Positions 8,195 through 15,960 of a DNA stretch of 64,000 nucleotides are shown piece by piece. Position 1 is the first letter of the stretch. Every line of letters starts with the position of its first letter. The stretch spans positions 186,001 to 250,000 of the forward strand of contig NZ_JASZYS010000002.1 in assembly GCF_030316845.1 (NCBI RefSeq), written 5' to 3'. Under the pieces are notes generated by a model. That model saw only the letters and a program-made list of their open reading frames with translations. It did no database searches and had not been told where the DNA came from. The position numbers were made by a program, and so were the translations under genes. Source of the DNA: Variovorax davisae. Its GTDB lineage: Bacteria > Pseudomonadota > Gammaproteobacteria > Burkholderiales > Burkholderiaceae_C.

Positions 8195-9640
8195 ATGACC
8201 ACCCCCAGCTACCCCGACACCCGCCTGCTGATCGATGGCGAATGGTGTGACGCCGCGAGCGGCAAGACCCAGGACGTGATCAACCCGGCCACCGGCCAGC
8301 CGATCGGCAAGGTGGCCTTCGCGGCGACCGCCGACCTCGACCGCGCGCTCGACGCGGCCCAGCGCGGCTTCGAAGCCTGGCGCCGGATTCCCGCCAACGA
8401 GCGCGCCGCCACCATGCGCAAGGCGGCCGGCCTGCTGCGCGAGCGCGCCGCCGACATCGCCCGCATCCTCACGTTGGAGCAGGGCAAGCCCTTCGTCGAG
8501 GCCCGCGGCGAGGTGCTGGCAGGCGCCGACATCATCGAGTGGTTCGCCGACGAAGGCCGCCGCGTCTATGGCCGCATCGTGCCGTCGCGCAACCTGGCGG
8601 CGCAGCAGCTGGTGCTGAAGGAGCCCCTGGGCCCGGTCGCCGCCTTCACGCCCTGGAACTTCCCGATCAACCAGATCGTGCGCAAGCTCGGCGCCGCGCT
8701 GGCCAGCGGCTGCTCCTTCCTGTGCAAGGCGCCCGAAGAAACCCCGGCCTCGCCGGCCGCGCTGCTGCAGACCTTCGTCGATGCCGGCGTGCCCCGCGGC
8801 ACCGTCGGCCTGGTGTTCGGCGATCCGGCCCAGATCTCGAACTACCTCATTCCGCACCCGATCATCCGCAAGGTGACCTTCACCGGCTCGACGCCGGTGG
8901 GCAAGCAGCTGGCGGCCCTGGCCGGCCAGCACATGAAGCGCGCGACGATGGAGCTCGGCGGCCATGCCCCGGTGATCGTGGCGGCCGACGCCGACGTCGA
9001 GTTGGCCGTCAAGGCCTCGGGTGGCGCCAAGTTCCGCAATGCCGGGCAGGTCTGCATCTCGCCGACCCGCTTCCTGGTGCACAACAGCATCCGCGACGCC
9101 TTCGCCCAGGCGATGGTCAAGCATGCCGAGAGCCTGAAGCTCGGTGACGGCCTGGCCGAAGGCACGACGCTCGGCCCGCTGGCCAACGCCCGCCGCCTCG
9201 GCGCCATGGCCAAGGTGCTCGACGACGCCCGCGCCACCGGCGCCAAGGTGGCCACCGGCGGCGAGCGCGTCGGCAGCAGCGGCAACTTCTTCGCGCCCAC
9301 GGTGCTGACCGACGTCTCGCTCGAGGCCGACGTCTTCAACAACGAGCCGTTCGGCCCGATCGCGGCGATCCGCGGCTTCGACTCGCTCGACGAGGCGATC
9401 GCCGAGGCCAACCGGCTGCCTTTCGGCCTGGCCGGCTACGCCTTCACCCAGTCGATCAAGAACGCGCACCTGCTGTCGCAGCGCATGGAAGTCGGCATGC
9501 TGTGGATCAACCAGCCGGCCGCGCCTTCGCCCGAGATGCCGTTCGGCGGCATCAAGGATTCGGGCTACGGCTCGGAAGGCGGTCCGGAGGCGATGGAAAA
9601 CTACCTCAACACCAAGGCCGTCTCCATCATGGCCGTCTGA
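8195..9640 (+). CDS. gabD: NAD(P)-dependent succinate-semialdehyde-type dehydrogenase
   Basis: A 481-residue aldehyde dehydrogenase superfamily enzyme. Catalytic residues are all present: Asn155 in TPWNFP, Lys178, Glu253 in MELGGHAP and the nucleophile Cys287 in [10 protein letters not shown]. Length and the N-terminal 'LLIDGEW' start fit the succinate-semialdehyde dehydrogenase/GabD group, which oxidises succinate semialdehyde to succinate. The Burkholderiales family also contains enzymes acting on 2,5-dioxovalerate and aromatic aldehydes, so the substrate is an inference. A ribosome site (CAAGGACTCC) precedes the ATG. No gabT or other GABA gene is adjacent; the gene appears monocistronic. 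A second, divergent ALDH lies at 15961-17415. Confidence 0.85.
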   Translation: MTTPSYPDTRLLIDGEWCDAASGKTQDVINPATGQPIGKVAFAATADLDRALDAAQRGFEAWRRIPANERAATMRKAAGLLRERAADIARILTLEQGKPFVEARGEVLAGADIIEWFADEGRRVYGRIVPSRNLAAQQLVLKEPLGPVAAFTPWNFPINQIVRKLGAALASGCSFLCKAPEETPASPAALLQTFVDAGVPRGTVGLVFGDPAQISNYLIPHPIIRKVTFTGSTPVGKQLAALAGQHMKRATMELGGHAPVIVAADADVELAVKASGGAKFRNAGQVCISPTRFLVHNSIRDAFAQAMVKHAESLKLGDGLAEGTTLGPLANARRLGAMAKVLDDARATGAKVATGGERVGSSGNFFAPTVLTDVSLEADVFNNEPFGPIAAIRGFDSLDEAIAEANRLPFGLAGYAFTQSIKNAHLLSQRMEVGMLWINQPAAPSPEMPFGGIKDSGYGSEGGPEAMENYLNTKAVSIMAV

Positions 9641-9705
9641 CGCGCGCCGCTGGCGCGGGGCCGCGCAGATGAGCGGCCCTTGCATCGCCGGCGCAGCGGA
9701 CCACA

Positions 9706-10590
9706 ATGGCGGGCATGCCAAACACGCTGCTTCGCCGGGTCCTGGTCTGTGTCTGCCTGCTGCTGCCGGCGCTGGTCTGGTCGCAGACCCAGCTCGGCAG
9801 CGCCGCCGCGCTGCAGGCGAAGTTCGAGGCGGTCCAGTCGCAGTTCGACAAGAACGCCTTCGGCCGGCCGCTGGTGCTCGAATCGACCGAGGCCTCGGGC
9901 CAGCTGAGCGGCAACATCTTCGCGCTGGTCGACCATCCCTTCGACCAGGTCAGCGCCGCGCTGGGCAAGCCGGCGGTCTGGTGCGACGTGCTGATGCTGC
10001 ACCTCAATACCAAGTATTGCGCCGTGCGCGGTGGCGGGACGGCGACCACGCTGGCGGTGTCGGTGGGCCGCAAGTTCGACCAGCCGCTGTCGGATGCGCA
10101 GCGCATCGACTTCGTCTGGCAGCCGCCGGTCTCGGCGGCCGACTACATGAGCGCCCGGCTGAGCGCCGACAAGGGACCGCTGTCGACGCGCGACTACCGC
10201 ATCGAGTTCGAGGCCACGCCGCTGCCCAACGGCAAGACCTTCATCCACCTGGCCTACGCCTACGCCTACGGCACCGCGGCCCGGATCGCGATGCAGGGCT
10301 ACCTCTCCACCCTGGGCAGCGACAAGGTGGGCTTCAGCGCCAAGGGCAAGGACGCTTCCGGCCAACCCAGCCTGGTCGGCGGGGTGCTCGGCGTCGTGGA
10401 GCGCAACACGATGCGCTACTACCTCGCGATCGACGCCTACCTCGATTCGCCGGCCGAGGCCGACGTGCCCAAGCGCCTGGCCCAGTGGTTCGACAGCACC
10501 GAGCGCTACGCGCGCCAGCTGCACGAGGTGGACCGCAACGACTACCTCGAGATGAAGCGCAATGAATACAAGCGCCTGAAGACCCAGTAG
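9706..10590 (+). CDS. secreted hypothetical protein
   Basis: A 294-residue protein with a clear Sec signal peptide (MPNTLLRRVLVCVCLLLPALVWS, cleavage probably before QTQLG). The mature part is a single globular domain of about 265 residues with repeated charged/aromatic segments and a KxxxQWFDSTERYARQLHE-like helical C-terminus ending in EMKRNEYKRLKTQ. I do not recognise a named family; similar periplasmic proteins of unknown function are common in Burkholderiales. Either the ATG at 9706 or the one at 9715 could be used; the second gives a more typical signal-peptide N-terminus. Confidence 0.65.
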   Translation: MAGMPNTLLRRVLVCVCLLLPALVWSQTQLGSAAALQAKFEAVQSQFDKNAFGRPLVLESTEASGQLSGNIFALVDHPFDQVSAALGKPAVWCDVLMLHLNTKYCAVRGGGTATTLAVSVGRKFDQPLSDAQRIDFVWQPPVSAADYMSARLSADKGPLSTRDYRIEFEATPLPNGKTFIHLAYAYAYGTAARIAMQGYLSTLGSDKVGFSAKGKDASGQPSLVGGVLGVVERNTMRYYLAIDAYLDSPAEADVPKRLAQWFDSTERYARQLHEVDRNDYLEMKRNEYKRLKTQ

Positions 10591-10672
10591 GCCGGCGCCC
10601 TCGCCCAGGGGAAATCGCGCTTGCATCCGCGGCAGATGGACATGTATCCTGGTGTATCTGAAAGGGCCGCCC

Positions 10673-11014
10673 ATGTCCATGGAACTGGATTTCCACCTCC
10701 ACAAGGTTCAGTCGCTGAGCCCCATGGCGGCCAAGATCGCCCTGCGGATGCTGGACCGCGACCCGCGCGTCCCGACCGAATGGGTGATGGCGCTGCGGCC
10801 GGCGCTGGTCGACCGCAGCAGCGACGCCGAATCCTTCGGCGGCACCGACTGGATGACCATCGCGGCCATCGAGCGGCCCGGCATCCGGCGATTCACCGAA
10901 CGCTTCGAGAGCCGCGAGCAGCGCCATGCGCGGCTTTGGGTACTGAGCTTGCGGACTGCGACCAAGCGCCATGACCGCGCCGAGCCTGGCGAGAGCCTGT
11001 ACGGCGCGCTCTAG
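10673..11014 (+). CDS. small hypothetical cytoplasmic protein
   Basis: A 113-residue protein without signal peptide or membrane segment; the sequence is rich in Arg, Glu, Met and Leu and is probably soluble and helical. It starts MSMELDFHLHKVQSL and contains a 'P..AAKIALRMLDRDPRVPTEWVMAL' helical block. No family recognised. I preferred the ATG at 10673 over the GTG at 10652 because the part upstream of 10673 looks unconserved; neither has a strong ribosome site. It lies 82 bp after the preceding gene and could be on the same transcript. Amino-acid composition favours a real protein over a GC-rich chance frame, but this call is not certain. Confidence 0.5.
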   Translation: MSMELDFHLHKVQSLSPMAAKIALRMLDRDPRVPTEWVMALRPALVDRSSDAESFGGTDWMTIAAIERPGIRRFTERFESREQRHARLWVLSLRTATKRHDRAEPGESLYGAL

Positions 11015-11054
11015 CGCCAGCTGCCCGGCGCCGGGCCGGCGCCCCGGCGCGCGT

Positions 11055-11438
11055 TCATTTCTTTCGTCCGGCGCCGCCCCGGAGCTGCTCGCCACGCTGC
11101 TTCTGGACCTCGGCCAGCCGCTTGAGTTCGGCCGCGCAGTCGGCCTGGGTCGCGACCAGCACGAAGGGGCTGCGACGCAGCGAGGTGATGGTCTTCTCGA
11201 CCTGCACCGGGTCCCGGTTCTTGATCACCAGGCCGGCCGCGACCGCGGCCCTGGATTGCTTGTAGAAGGCCTTCTCGAAGCCCGGCGTGCCGCAGCGCGC
11301 GGCGATCACGCGCAGGTCGGCCTCCTGTTGTTCGCCCGAAATCGGCGCGCCGAGCCCGGCTTGCTGCGCGCCGGCCGCCATGGGCATGCCGATGACCGCT
11401 GCGGTCACCACGGCTGCGATGTCGAACCTCGTTGCCAT
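11055..11438 (-). CDS. small secreted hypothetical protein
   Basis: A 127-residue protein with a signal peptide (MATRFDIAAVVTAAVIGMPMAAGA, cleavage near QQAGL). The mature part is about 100 residues, mostly helical and basic at the end, with two cysteines (RCGTPGF and ADCAAEL) that could form one periplasmic disulfide bond. No family recognised. The start is well supported by a strong ribosome site (AGGGGGACAG) just upstream of the ATG; the longer reading frame that begins at 11567 lacks such support. The gene diverges from the beta-barrel gene at 11666 across a 227-bp intergenic region with two striking inverted repeats. Confidence 0.6.
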   Translation of the reverse strand: MATRFDIAAVVTAAVIGMPMAAGAQQAGLGAPISGEQQEADLRVIAARCGTPGFEKAFYKQSRAAVAAGLVIKNRDPVQVEKTITSLRRSPFVLVATQADCAAELKRLAEVQKQRGEQLRGGAGRKK

Positions 11439-11528
11439 CTGTCCCCCTGCTTCCTGGAAATGCACAGTCCCAGGCGCCATCGTACGACCTCGGCGGTCCG
11501 TTGCGCCATCGCCGGCCGGCCCGGCCCG

Positions 11529-11546
11529 ATTGCCCGAAAGGGCAAT
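11529..11546. repeat. perfect inverted repeat ATTGCCC-GAAA-GGGCAAT
   Basis: Seven-base arms with a GAAA loop. It lies in the divergent intergenic region between the minus-strand gene ending its 5' side at 11438 and the plus-strand gene at 11666. There is no T-run on either side, so it is not a typical terminator. It shares the TTGCCC/GGGCAA halves with the palindrome a few bases downstream and may be part of one regulatory array. Confidence 0.6.
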
Positions 11547-11553
11547 GGCGCTT

Positions 11554-11572
11554 GCCCGTTGGTCCAATGGGC
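11554..11572. promoter_or_regulatory. candidate operator palindrome GCCCGTTGG-T-CCAATGGGC
   Basis: Nine-base arms around a single T, with one mismatch, centred about 103 bp upstream of the ATG at 11666. The half TGCCCGTTGGT recurs with one change (TGCCCTTTGGT, 14202-14212) upstream of the response regulator gene. LuxR/FixJ-type regulators bind dyad sites of this size, so this could be a site for that regulator. The pairing is seen in the sequence; the regulator assignment is inference. Confidence 0.45.
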
Positions 11573-11665
11573 AGCGCCGGCACTGTCACCCAAGATGACC
11601 GCGTGGCCAGAGGTGGCGAATCGAACTGGAGCGGCCCGGAACGCTCGCCTTCACGAGGAGACCGC

Positions 11666-12478
11666 ATGACGATCGCGAAGCGCCCCCTCCGGGCTGCCAT
11701 GGCGGCGGCATCGTTCGCGGCCTGCGGGGCCTGGGCCCAGGACGACGCGGACCTGCAGAAGAAGCTGGCGAACCCGATCGCCGACATCGTCACCCTGCCG
11801 TTCCAGTGGACCACCAACTACAACGCCGGGCCCTTCGAGAAGCCCCAGTACACGCTCAACATCCAGCCGGTCTATCCGATCAAGATCGGCGGCGGCTGGT
11901 CGCTGATCAACCGCGCCATCGTTCCGCTGCTGTCGAACCCCGCGGTGCTGCCGGGCCAGGACCGCAAGGACGGTCTCGGCGACATCACCTACGAAGGCTT
12001 CTTCGCGCCGCCGACGGGCGAAGGCGGATGGATCTGGGGCTTCGGGCCGGCGATGATCCTGCGCACCGCCACCGATGACCGGCTGGGCGCGGGCAAATGG
12101 TCGCTCGGGCCGGCGGTGGTCGGGCTCAAGGAGGCCGGCCCCTGGACCGTGGGCGCGCTGGCGACCCAGGTCTGGTCCGTCGCCGGCGACGACAGCCAGC
12201 CGAACGTGAGTGCCTTCTCGCTCCAGCCCATCGTCAGCTACCGGCTGGACTCGAAGCAGTCGCTCGGCTACATCGGGATCGTCACCGCCGACTGGGAGCA
12301 GAAGCGCTCCAGCCAGCGCTGGACGGTGCCGCTCGGGGTGTCGTATTCGCTGCTGGTGCGGCCCGAGGGCTTCGTGCCGATGAATTTCGTCGTCGGTGCG
12401 GGCTACAACGTGATCCGCCCCGACAATGCATCCGACTGGTTCGTCCGGTTCCAGGTCAATTTCGTTCTTCCCAAATGA
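11666..12478 (+). CDS. putative outer-membrane protein ('neuromedin U'-annotated family)
   Basis: A 270-residue exported protein. The N-terminal signal peptide runs to about residue 25 (ACGAWAQ|DDADLQKKLANPIADIV), and the mature part has alternating beta-strand patterns, many aromatic residues, and ends in a strand (WFVRFQVNFVLPK), suggesting a small beta-barrel in the outer membrane. The segment ANPIADIVTLPFQWTTN is typical of bacterial proteins that are often misnamed 'neuromedin U' and have no known function. The start ATG follows GAGGAGACCGC, a strong ribosome site, so the much longer open frame upstream is not used. It is followed 10 bp later by another secreted protein and then an HdeD-like gene. 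Confidence 0.75.
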   Translation: MTIAKRPLRAAMAAASFAACGAWAQDDADLQKKLANPIADIVTLPFQWTTNYNAGPFEKPQYTLNIQPVYPIKIGGGWSLINRAIVPLLSNPAVLPGQDRKDGLGDITYEGFFAPPTGEGGWIWGFGPAMILRTATDDRLGAGKWSLGPAVVGLKEAGPWTVGALATQVWSVAGDDSQPNVSAFSLQPIVSYRLDSKQSLGYIGIVTADWEQKRSSQRWTVPLGVSYSLLVRPEGFVPMNFVVGAGYNVIRPDNASDWFVRFQVNFVLPK

Positions 12479-12488
12479 GGAGCCAGGC

Positions 12489-12884
12489 ATGCGTGCGAGC
12501 GACACACTGAAGGGGCTGGCCATCGTGCTGGCGATGGCCGGCGCGGCAGGCGCGGCCGCCACGCCGTTGACCTACTACAACGGCATGCGCGAAACGCCGA
12601 TCACCAAGTTCAACAAGGCCGACATGGCCCTGATGAACAAGGCCGTCTACGGGGCGCTCGACGCGGGCGCGGACGGCGTCAAGGTCAGCTGGGACAACCC
12701 GGACACCGCCAGCAGCGGCAGCATCACGCCGGCCAAGGATCCGAAGGGCCGGGCATCGTGCCGGCTGGCGCAGATCGAGAACCGACACAAGAACCTGCTC
12801 GGCTCGGGCAGCTACATCTTCTGCAAGAACACCAAGTCCAAGACGCCGCCGTGGGAGCTGGTGGCGCCCTGGACCGGCGGCTGA
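12489..12884 (+). CDS. secreted hypothetical protein, surface-antigen-like
   Basis: A 131-residue exported protein: signal peptide MRASDTLKGLAIVLAMAGAAGAAA, then about 105 mature residues. The C-terminal half (SGSITPAKDPKGRASCRLAQ...GSGSYIFCKN...PPWELVAPW) resembles the conserved C-terminal domain of RT0821/Lpp0805-type surface proteins, with two cysteines that probably form a disulfide bond; this similarity is weak and judged by eye. The ribosome site TGAGGAGCCAGGC precedes the ATG. The gene begins 10 bp after the putative beta-barrel gene, so the two are likely co-expressed in the envelope. Confidence 0.65.
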   Translation: MRASDTLKGLAIVLAMAGAAGAAATPLTYYNGMRETPITKFNKADMALMNKAVYGALDAGADGVKVSWDNPDTASSGSITPAKDPKGRASCRLAQIENRHKNLLGSGSYIFCKNTKSKTPPWELVAPWTGG

Positions 12885-12901
12885 TCCGAGGCCCCGCGCT
12901 C

Positions 12902-13468
12902 ATGCCCGCCCTGCGCATCGTGCTTCTGCTTCGCGGCGCGGTCAGCGTGCTGTTCGCGCTGTCCAAGCTGGCGCCGGCGACGCTTCCGCTGGCGCTGTCG
13001 TTGAGCCGCAACGGCGCCTTCGCTTTGGTCGACGGCCTGCTCGGGCTGGCCCTGGCCTTCGCGGTGTCGAGGTCGCCGCGCTACCAGTGGCTGTTCGGGC
13101 TGGTGCTGGCCGACGCCTTGGTGCGCCTGCTGATCGGCCTCGTGGCGATCGCCTTCCCGGACGTCGAGGGCCGCATCCTGGGCTCGATCGCCTTCTTCGG
13201 CGCCATCATCACGGCCTGCATGGCGCTCGGCGTGTTCGGGCTGTTCTTCGCGCTGAGGGGCCGCAGCGCGGCGCCGGCCGGCCCGCGCGGCGGGGTGGTG
13301 CCGGCGCTGGTGGTCAGCGCCTGCACGCTGCTGCTGGGCGTGGGCTTGCTGTTCGGTTTCGGATCGGTCGACGCGCGCCGGCTGCTGATCGGTGGCGTCG
13401 CATTGGGCATCGGCTTGTGCCTGCTGGCGAGCGGCCTGCTCTCGAAGGACCCCCGGTCCATTCGCTGA
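12902..13468 (+). CDS. HdeD/DUF308-like inner-membrane protein
   Basis: A 188-residue polytopic membrane protein with about six hydrophobic segments arranged as three similar hairpins. The repeated motif (GLLGLALAFAVSRS, LIGLVAIAFPDVEGRILGSI) resembles the HdeD/DUF308 family, whose members are linked to acid or envelope stress. The start at 12902 follows GAGGCCCCGCGCTC with only weak ribosome-site character; it lies 17 bp after the preceding secreted-protein gene. Its 3' end faces the response regulator gene with 3 bp between stop codons. Confidence 0.65.
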   Translation: MPALRIVLLLRGAVSVLFALSKLAPATLPLALSLSRNGAFALVDGLLGLALAFAVSRSPRYQWLFGLVLADALVRLLIGLVAIAFPDVEGRILGSIAFFGAIITACMALGVFGLFFALRGRSAAPAGPRGGVVPALVVSACTLLLGVGLLFGFGSVDARRLLIGGVALGIGLCLLASGLLSKDPRSIR

Positions 13469-13471
13469 GCG

Positions 13472-14137
13472 TCAGGCGCGGGCGTGGCTGGCGCCGTCCG
13501 GCGTCACGCCCAGCTGTCCCACGGCGCGCACCAGGTCGGCCAGGGAGCTCACTTCCATCTTCTCCATGACATGCGCGCGGTGGGCCTTCACGGTGCGTTC
13601 GGCGGCGCCGAGCTGGGCGCTGATCTGCTTGTTGAGCGCGCCGTTGACGACCATTTCCATGACCTGCCTCTCGCGCGGGCTGAGCCGCGAATAGCGCGTC
13701 TGCAGGGCGCACAGCCGGCGGCGCGCCTGGCGCCGCACGGCGTCGTCCTCGATCGCCTTGCGGACCACCGTCAGCAGCGTCTCGCTGTCCACCGGCTTGA
13801 ACAGGAAATCCGAGGCGCCGGCCTTCATGGCCCGCAGCGTCTCGTGCACCGTGGCCTCCGCGGTCACGAAGATCACGGGCAGGGGTTCGGGCTGGCTGGC
13901 GACCATCTCCTGCAGGTCGAGCCCGCTGGGACCGGGCATGTGGATGTCGAGCACCAGGCAGCCCGGTGCGCCGCCGATGCCTTCGAGCAGCATCTCGCCG
14001 ACCGACCCGTATTCCATCACCTGGTGGCCCGCGCCTTTGAGGAGCCGCTGCAGGGCGCGCCGGAAGGCGATGTCGTCATCGATCAGCCGGACGACGGGCG
14101 ATTCCCCGTTCACGGCCACATTGATTTGCTTTCCCAT
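13472..14137 (-). CDS. FixJ/StyR-type LuxR-family response regulator (orphan)
   Basis: A 221-residue two-domain regulator. The receiver domain spans residues about 14-125, with the acidic cluster DDD (20-22), phosphoacceptor Asp64 in LVLDIHMPGPSG, Thr in VTAEA and Lys in FLFKPVD. The LuxR-type HTH domain (about 155-215) carries LSPRERQVMEMVVNGALNKQISAQLGAAERTVKAHRAHVMEKM. The FKPVD and NKQIA-like motifs place it in the FixJ/TodT/StyR group. No sensor kinase gene is beside it. The start at 14137 has a GGAG eight bases upstream; a longer frame to 14227 lacks support. Candidate targets are its own promoter and the envelope genes at 11666-13468, which share a motif with its upstream region. Confidence 0.9.
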   Translation of the reverse strand: MGKQINVAVNGESPVVRLIDDDIAFRRALQRLLKGAGHQVMEYGSVGEMLLEGIGGAPGCLVLDIHMPGPSGLDLQEMVASQPEPLPVIFVTAEATVHETLRAMKAGASDFLFKPVDSETLLTVVRKAIEDDAVRRQARRRLCALQTRYSRLSPRERQVMEMVVNGALNKQISAQLGAAERTVKAHRAHVMEKMEVSSLADLVRAVGQLGVTPDGASHARA

Positions 14138-14201
14138 GCCGATTCTCCAGGCGCCCGCAGGCGAAGGTGCATTGAACACTCGCCCCGGGGGCATGACAAG
14201 C

Positions 14202-14212
14202 TGCCCTTTGGT
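14202..14212 (+). promoter_or_regulatory. candidate regulator half-site TGCCCTTTGGT upstream of the response regulator
   Basis: The 11-mer matches TGCCCGTTGGT inside the palindrome at 11554-11572 with one difference and the same strand orientation. It lies 65-75 bp upstream of the regulator's ATG, between the start codon and a possible minus-strand promoter (14245-14273). Autoregulation is an inference. Confidence 0.35.
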
Positions 14213-14244
14213 GTAAGTGAGGCCCATTCAGCTATTTATGTAGT

Positions 14245-14273
14245 TATTTAGTCCTCTTAAATGAGCTTGTCAT
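14245..14273 (-). promoter_or_regulatory. possible sigma-70-type promoter for the response regulator
   Basis: Read on the minus strand, ATGACA (14273-14268) and TAAATA (14250-14245) are separated by 17 bases in an unusually AT-rich stretch of this GC-rich region. The -35 is close to consensus and the -10 is poor. The -35 overlaps one arm (14264-14273) of a 10-bp inverted repeat whose other arm is at 14193-14202. Confidence 0.35.
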
Positions 14274-14286
14274 TTCTTGCGGACGC

Positions 14287-14321
14287 AAAAAAACCGGCCC
14301 CGCGCGTGGCGTGGGCCGGTT
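14287..14321 (-). terminator. Rho-independent terminator of the small secreted-protein gene
   Basis: On the minus strand, AACCGGCCC (14321-14313) pairs with GGGCCGGTT (14300-14292), with extra inner pairing, followed by seven T. It lies just downstream of the stop codon at 14341 and separates this gene from the response regulator. Confidence 0.85.
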
Positions 14322-14340
14322 GATTCGGGGAGCCGCGGAA

Positions 14341-14694
14341 TCAGAGGGCGGCTTGACGCGTCGTGCTGCCGGTGCGCGGACCGGTGAATTGCGGCGGAAT
14401 CACGCTGTTGGCGAAGGATTCGATCCGCACGTTCTGGTTCGGCCGGTGCGCGGCGGCGACGGCTTCGTTGCGCACCGACGAACGGTCGCGGGTGCTGGCG
14501 ACGGCGGTCACGCCGTTGCCGTAGCCTTCCGCGTAGGGATTCGCGCTGCGCGCGGCGACAGCGGCCTGGGCGCTGATTTCGGCGCGGCTGTTGGCGGAAG
14601 TGAGCGCATGCACGCCGTCATAGGTTTCGGCCTGGGCGCCGGCGGCGGCCAGCAGCGACAGGGTGGCGGCGGCGATGATTTGCGAGGTCTTCAT
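14341..14694 (-). CDS. small secreted Ala-rich protein (DUF4148-like)
   Basis: A 117-residue exported protein: signal peptide MKTSQIIAAATLSLLAAAGAQA, then a low-complexity mature part with YDGVHALTSANSRAEISAQAAVAARSANPYAEG. This matches a family of short periplasmic proteins of unknown function that is expanded in Burkholderiales and often carries the DUF4148 label. A ribosome site (AAGGACAACTGAA) precedes the ATG, and a strong terminator follows. The gene is therefore an independent transcription unit. The 218 bp upstream (14695-14912) hold no further gene that I can support. Confidence 0.7.
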   Translation of the reverse strand: MKTSQIIAAATLSLLAAAGAQAETYDGVHALTSANSRAEISAQAAVAARSANPYAEGYGNGVTAVASTRDRSSVRNEAVAAAHRPNQNVRIESFANSVIPPQFTGPRTGSTTRQAAL

Positions 14695-14912
14695 TTCAGT
14701 TGTCCTTGTTTGGTTTGGATGAACGGGCGGAGGGCTCTGCAGCGGTCCGTCCAGGCAAGTCTAAGGCTGAAAACTAAGTAAAAACCCTAATGAAATCGAA
14801 CCGCGGTGTTGCCAGGAACGAAACAATCGGCTCGCGTGGGGGGAAGGGTAGGACGGCATAACCGATCCGCGCCGATGTTGCGGCGCGGCATCGCGAAATT
14901 GCAATGGCGTGC

Positions 14913-15872
14913 TCAGTCCGGGTCCAGGCGCCGGCCGTAGGCGCTGAAACTCGCCGCTTTCAGCGCCTTCATCATGACCTTGGCGGCCGGCGACAGCAGC
15001 CGGTCGGTGCGGGTGATGATGCCGAAGGCGTCCATGTGGCAGGGCATCTCGACCGGCAGCAGCGACACGATGCCGTGGCCGGCGTAGTAGCGCGCCACGT
15101 CGGTGGCCAGCACCGCGACCATGTCGCTCTGCTGCAGCATGCGGGTGATGAAGAGCAGCGCCGCGGTCTCGATCACGTTGATCGGCGGCGCCAGCCCTTC
15201 CTCCTGGAACATCAGCTCGAAGCGATGCCGCAGCACGCTGCCGGCGGGCGGCACGATCCAGCCGGCCGACACCAGGTCGCGCAGGCTCAGGCCGCTGACG
15301 CCGAGCAGCGGATGGCCCGGGCGCACCAGCGCGCAGACCGGCTCCTCGGTCAGGGCTTCGTAGCGCAGGTTGGTCTTGTCGTGCTCGGCGAACAGCCGTG
15401 CCACCAGCAGGTCGAGCTTGCCCTGCTCGAGGCGCTCGAGCAGCACCGGGCTGGTCTCGATCTCGACCGACACCCGCAGGTTGGGCTGCTCGCGCTTCAC
15501 CTCGGCGACCGCCGGCGGCAGCAGCACCAGGCCCGGGGCGGTGATGACGCCGATGTTGACCTGGCCGGCGCGGCCGGCCTTGAGCGCGCTGAGTTCGTCG
15601 TGCGCCTGGTTCAGGCTCGCCAGCGCGACCCGGGCGTGGCGGATCATGATCTCGCCATACCAGGTGGGCCGCATGCCGCGCGGCAGGCGCTCGAACAGCG
15701 ACACCTCGAGCACGTCCTCGAGGTCCTTCAGCAGCTTGGAGGCCGCCGGCTGCGTCATGTTCAGCACCTGGGCCGCGCGATGGATGTTGCCCTCCTCGGC
15801 CAGGGCCACCAGCAACAGCAGCTGCCGCGTCTTGAGTCGCGCACGGATGAACCAGTGCGTGTAGTTGGTCAT
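14913..15872 (-). CDS. gbpR: GbpR-like LysR-family transcriptional regulator
   Basis: A 319-residue LysR-type regulator. The winged HTH lies near residues 15-75 (ARLKTRQLLLLVALAEEGNIHRAAQVLNMTQPAASKLLKDLEDVL), followed by the periplasmic-binding-protein-like effector domain. The RARLKTRQL and MTQPAASKLL segments are those of the GbpR subgroup, which controls chvE/ggu sugar-uptake genes in Azospirillum and Agrobacterium. Here it is divergent from exactly such an operon (15961-27692), so it is probably that operon's sugar-responsive regulator. I chose MTNYTHW at 15872 over the upstream ATG because it matches the family N-terminus. Gene symbol given by subgroup similarity and context. Confidence 0.85.
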   Translation of the reverse strand: MTNYTHWFIRARLKTRQLLLLVALAEEGNIHRAAQVLNMTQPAASKLLKDLEDVLEVSLFERLPRGMRPTWYGEIMIRHARVALASLNQAHDELSALKAGRAGQVNIGVITAPGLVLLPPAVAEVKREQPNLRVSVEIETSPVLLERLEQGKLDLLVARLFAEHDKTNLRYEALTEEPVCALVRPGHPLLGVSGLSLRDLVSAGWIVPPAGSVLRHRFELMFQEEGLAPPINVIETAALLFITRMLQQSDMVAVLATDVARYYAGHGIVSLLPVEMPCHMDAFGIITRTDRLLSPAAKVMMKALKAASFSAYGRRLDPD

Positions 15873-15909
15873 GGGGTTTACCTGAATGCTTCTTCGGATA
15901 TGCATTCCA

Positions 15910-15933
15910 TCCAAATATTGATTGGAAAGATAT
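15910..15933. promoter_or_regulatory. candidate LysR-type operator in the gbpR/sugar operon intergenic region
   Basis: Two nested dyads occupy the 88-bp divergent region: ATAT-N11-ATAT (15915-15933), which fits the LysR box T-N11-A, and the perfect inverted repeat TCCAA-N7-TTGGA (15910-15926). The site is unusually AT-rich for this genome. It lies 28-51 bp upstream of the dehydrogenase GTG and 38-61 bp upstream of the gbpR ATG, so one regulator could control both directions. Confidence 0.6.
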
Positions 15934-15960
15934 GGGTGTGATTCCTAGACTCGCGTCACC

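Noticed and set aside
11432..11665. N-terminal extension of the gene at 11666 along the open frame from 11432
   Set aside because: A strong ribosome site and signal peptide mark the ATG at 11666, and the upstream part contains regulatory inverted repeats.
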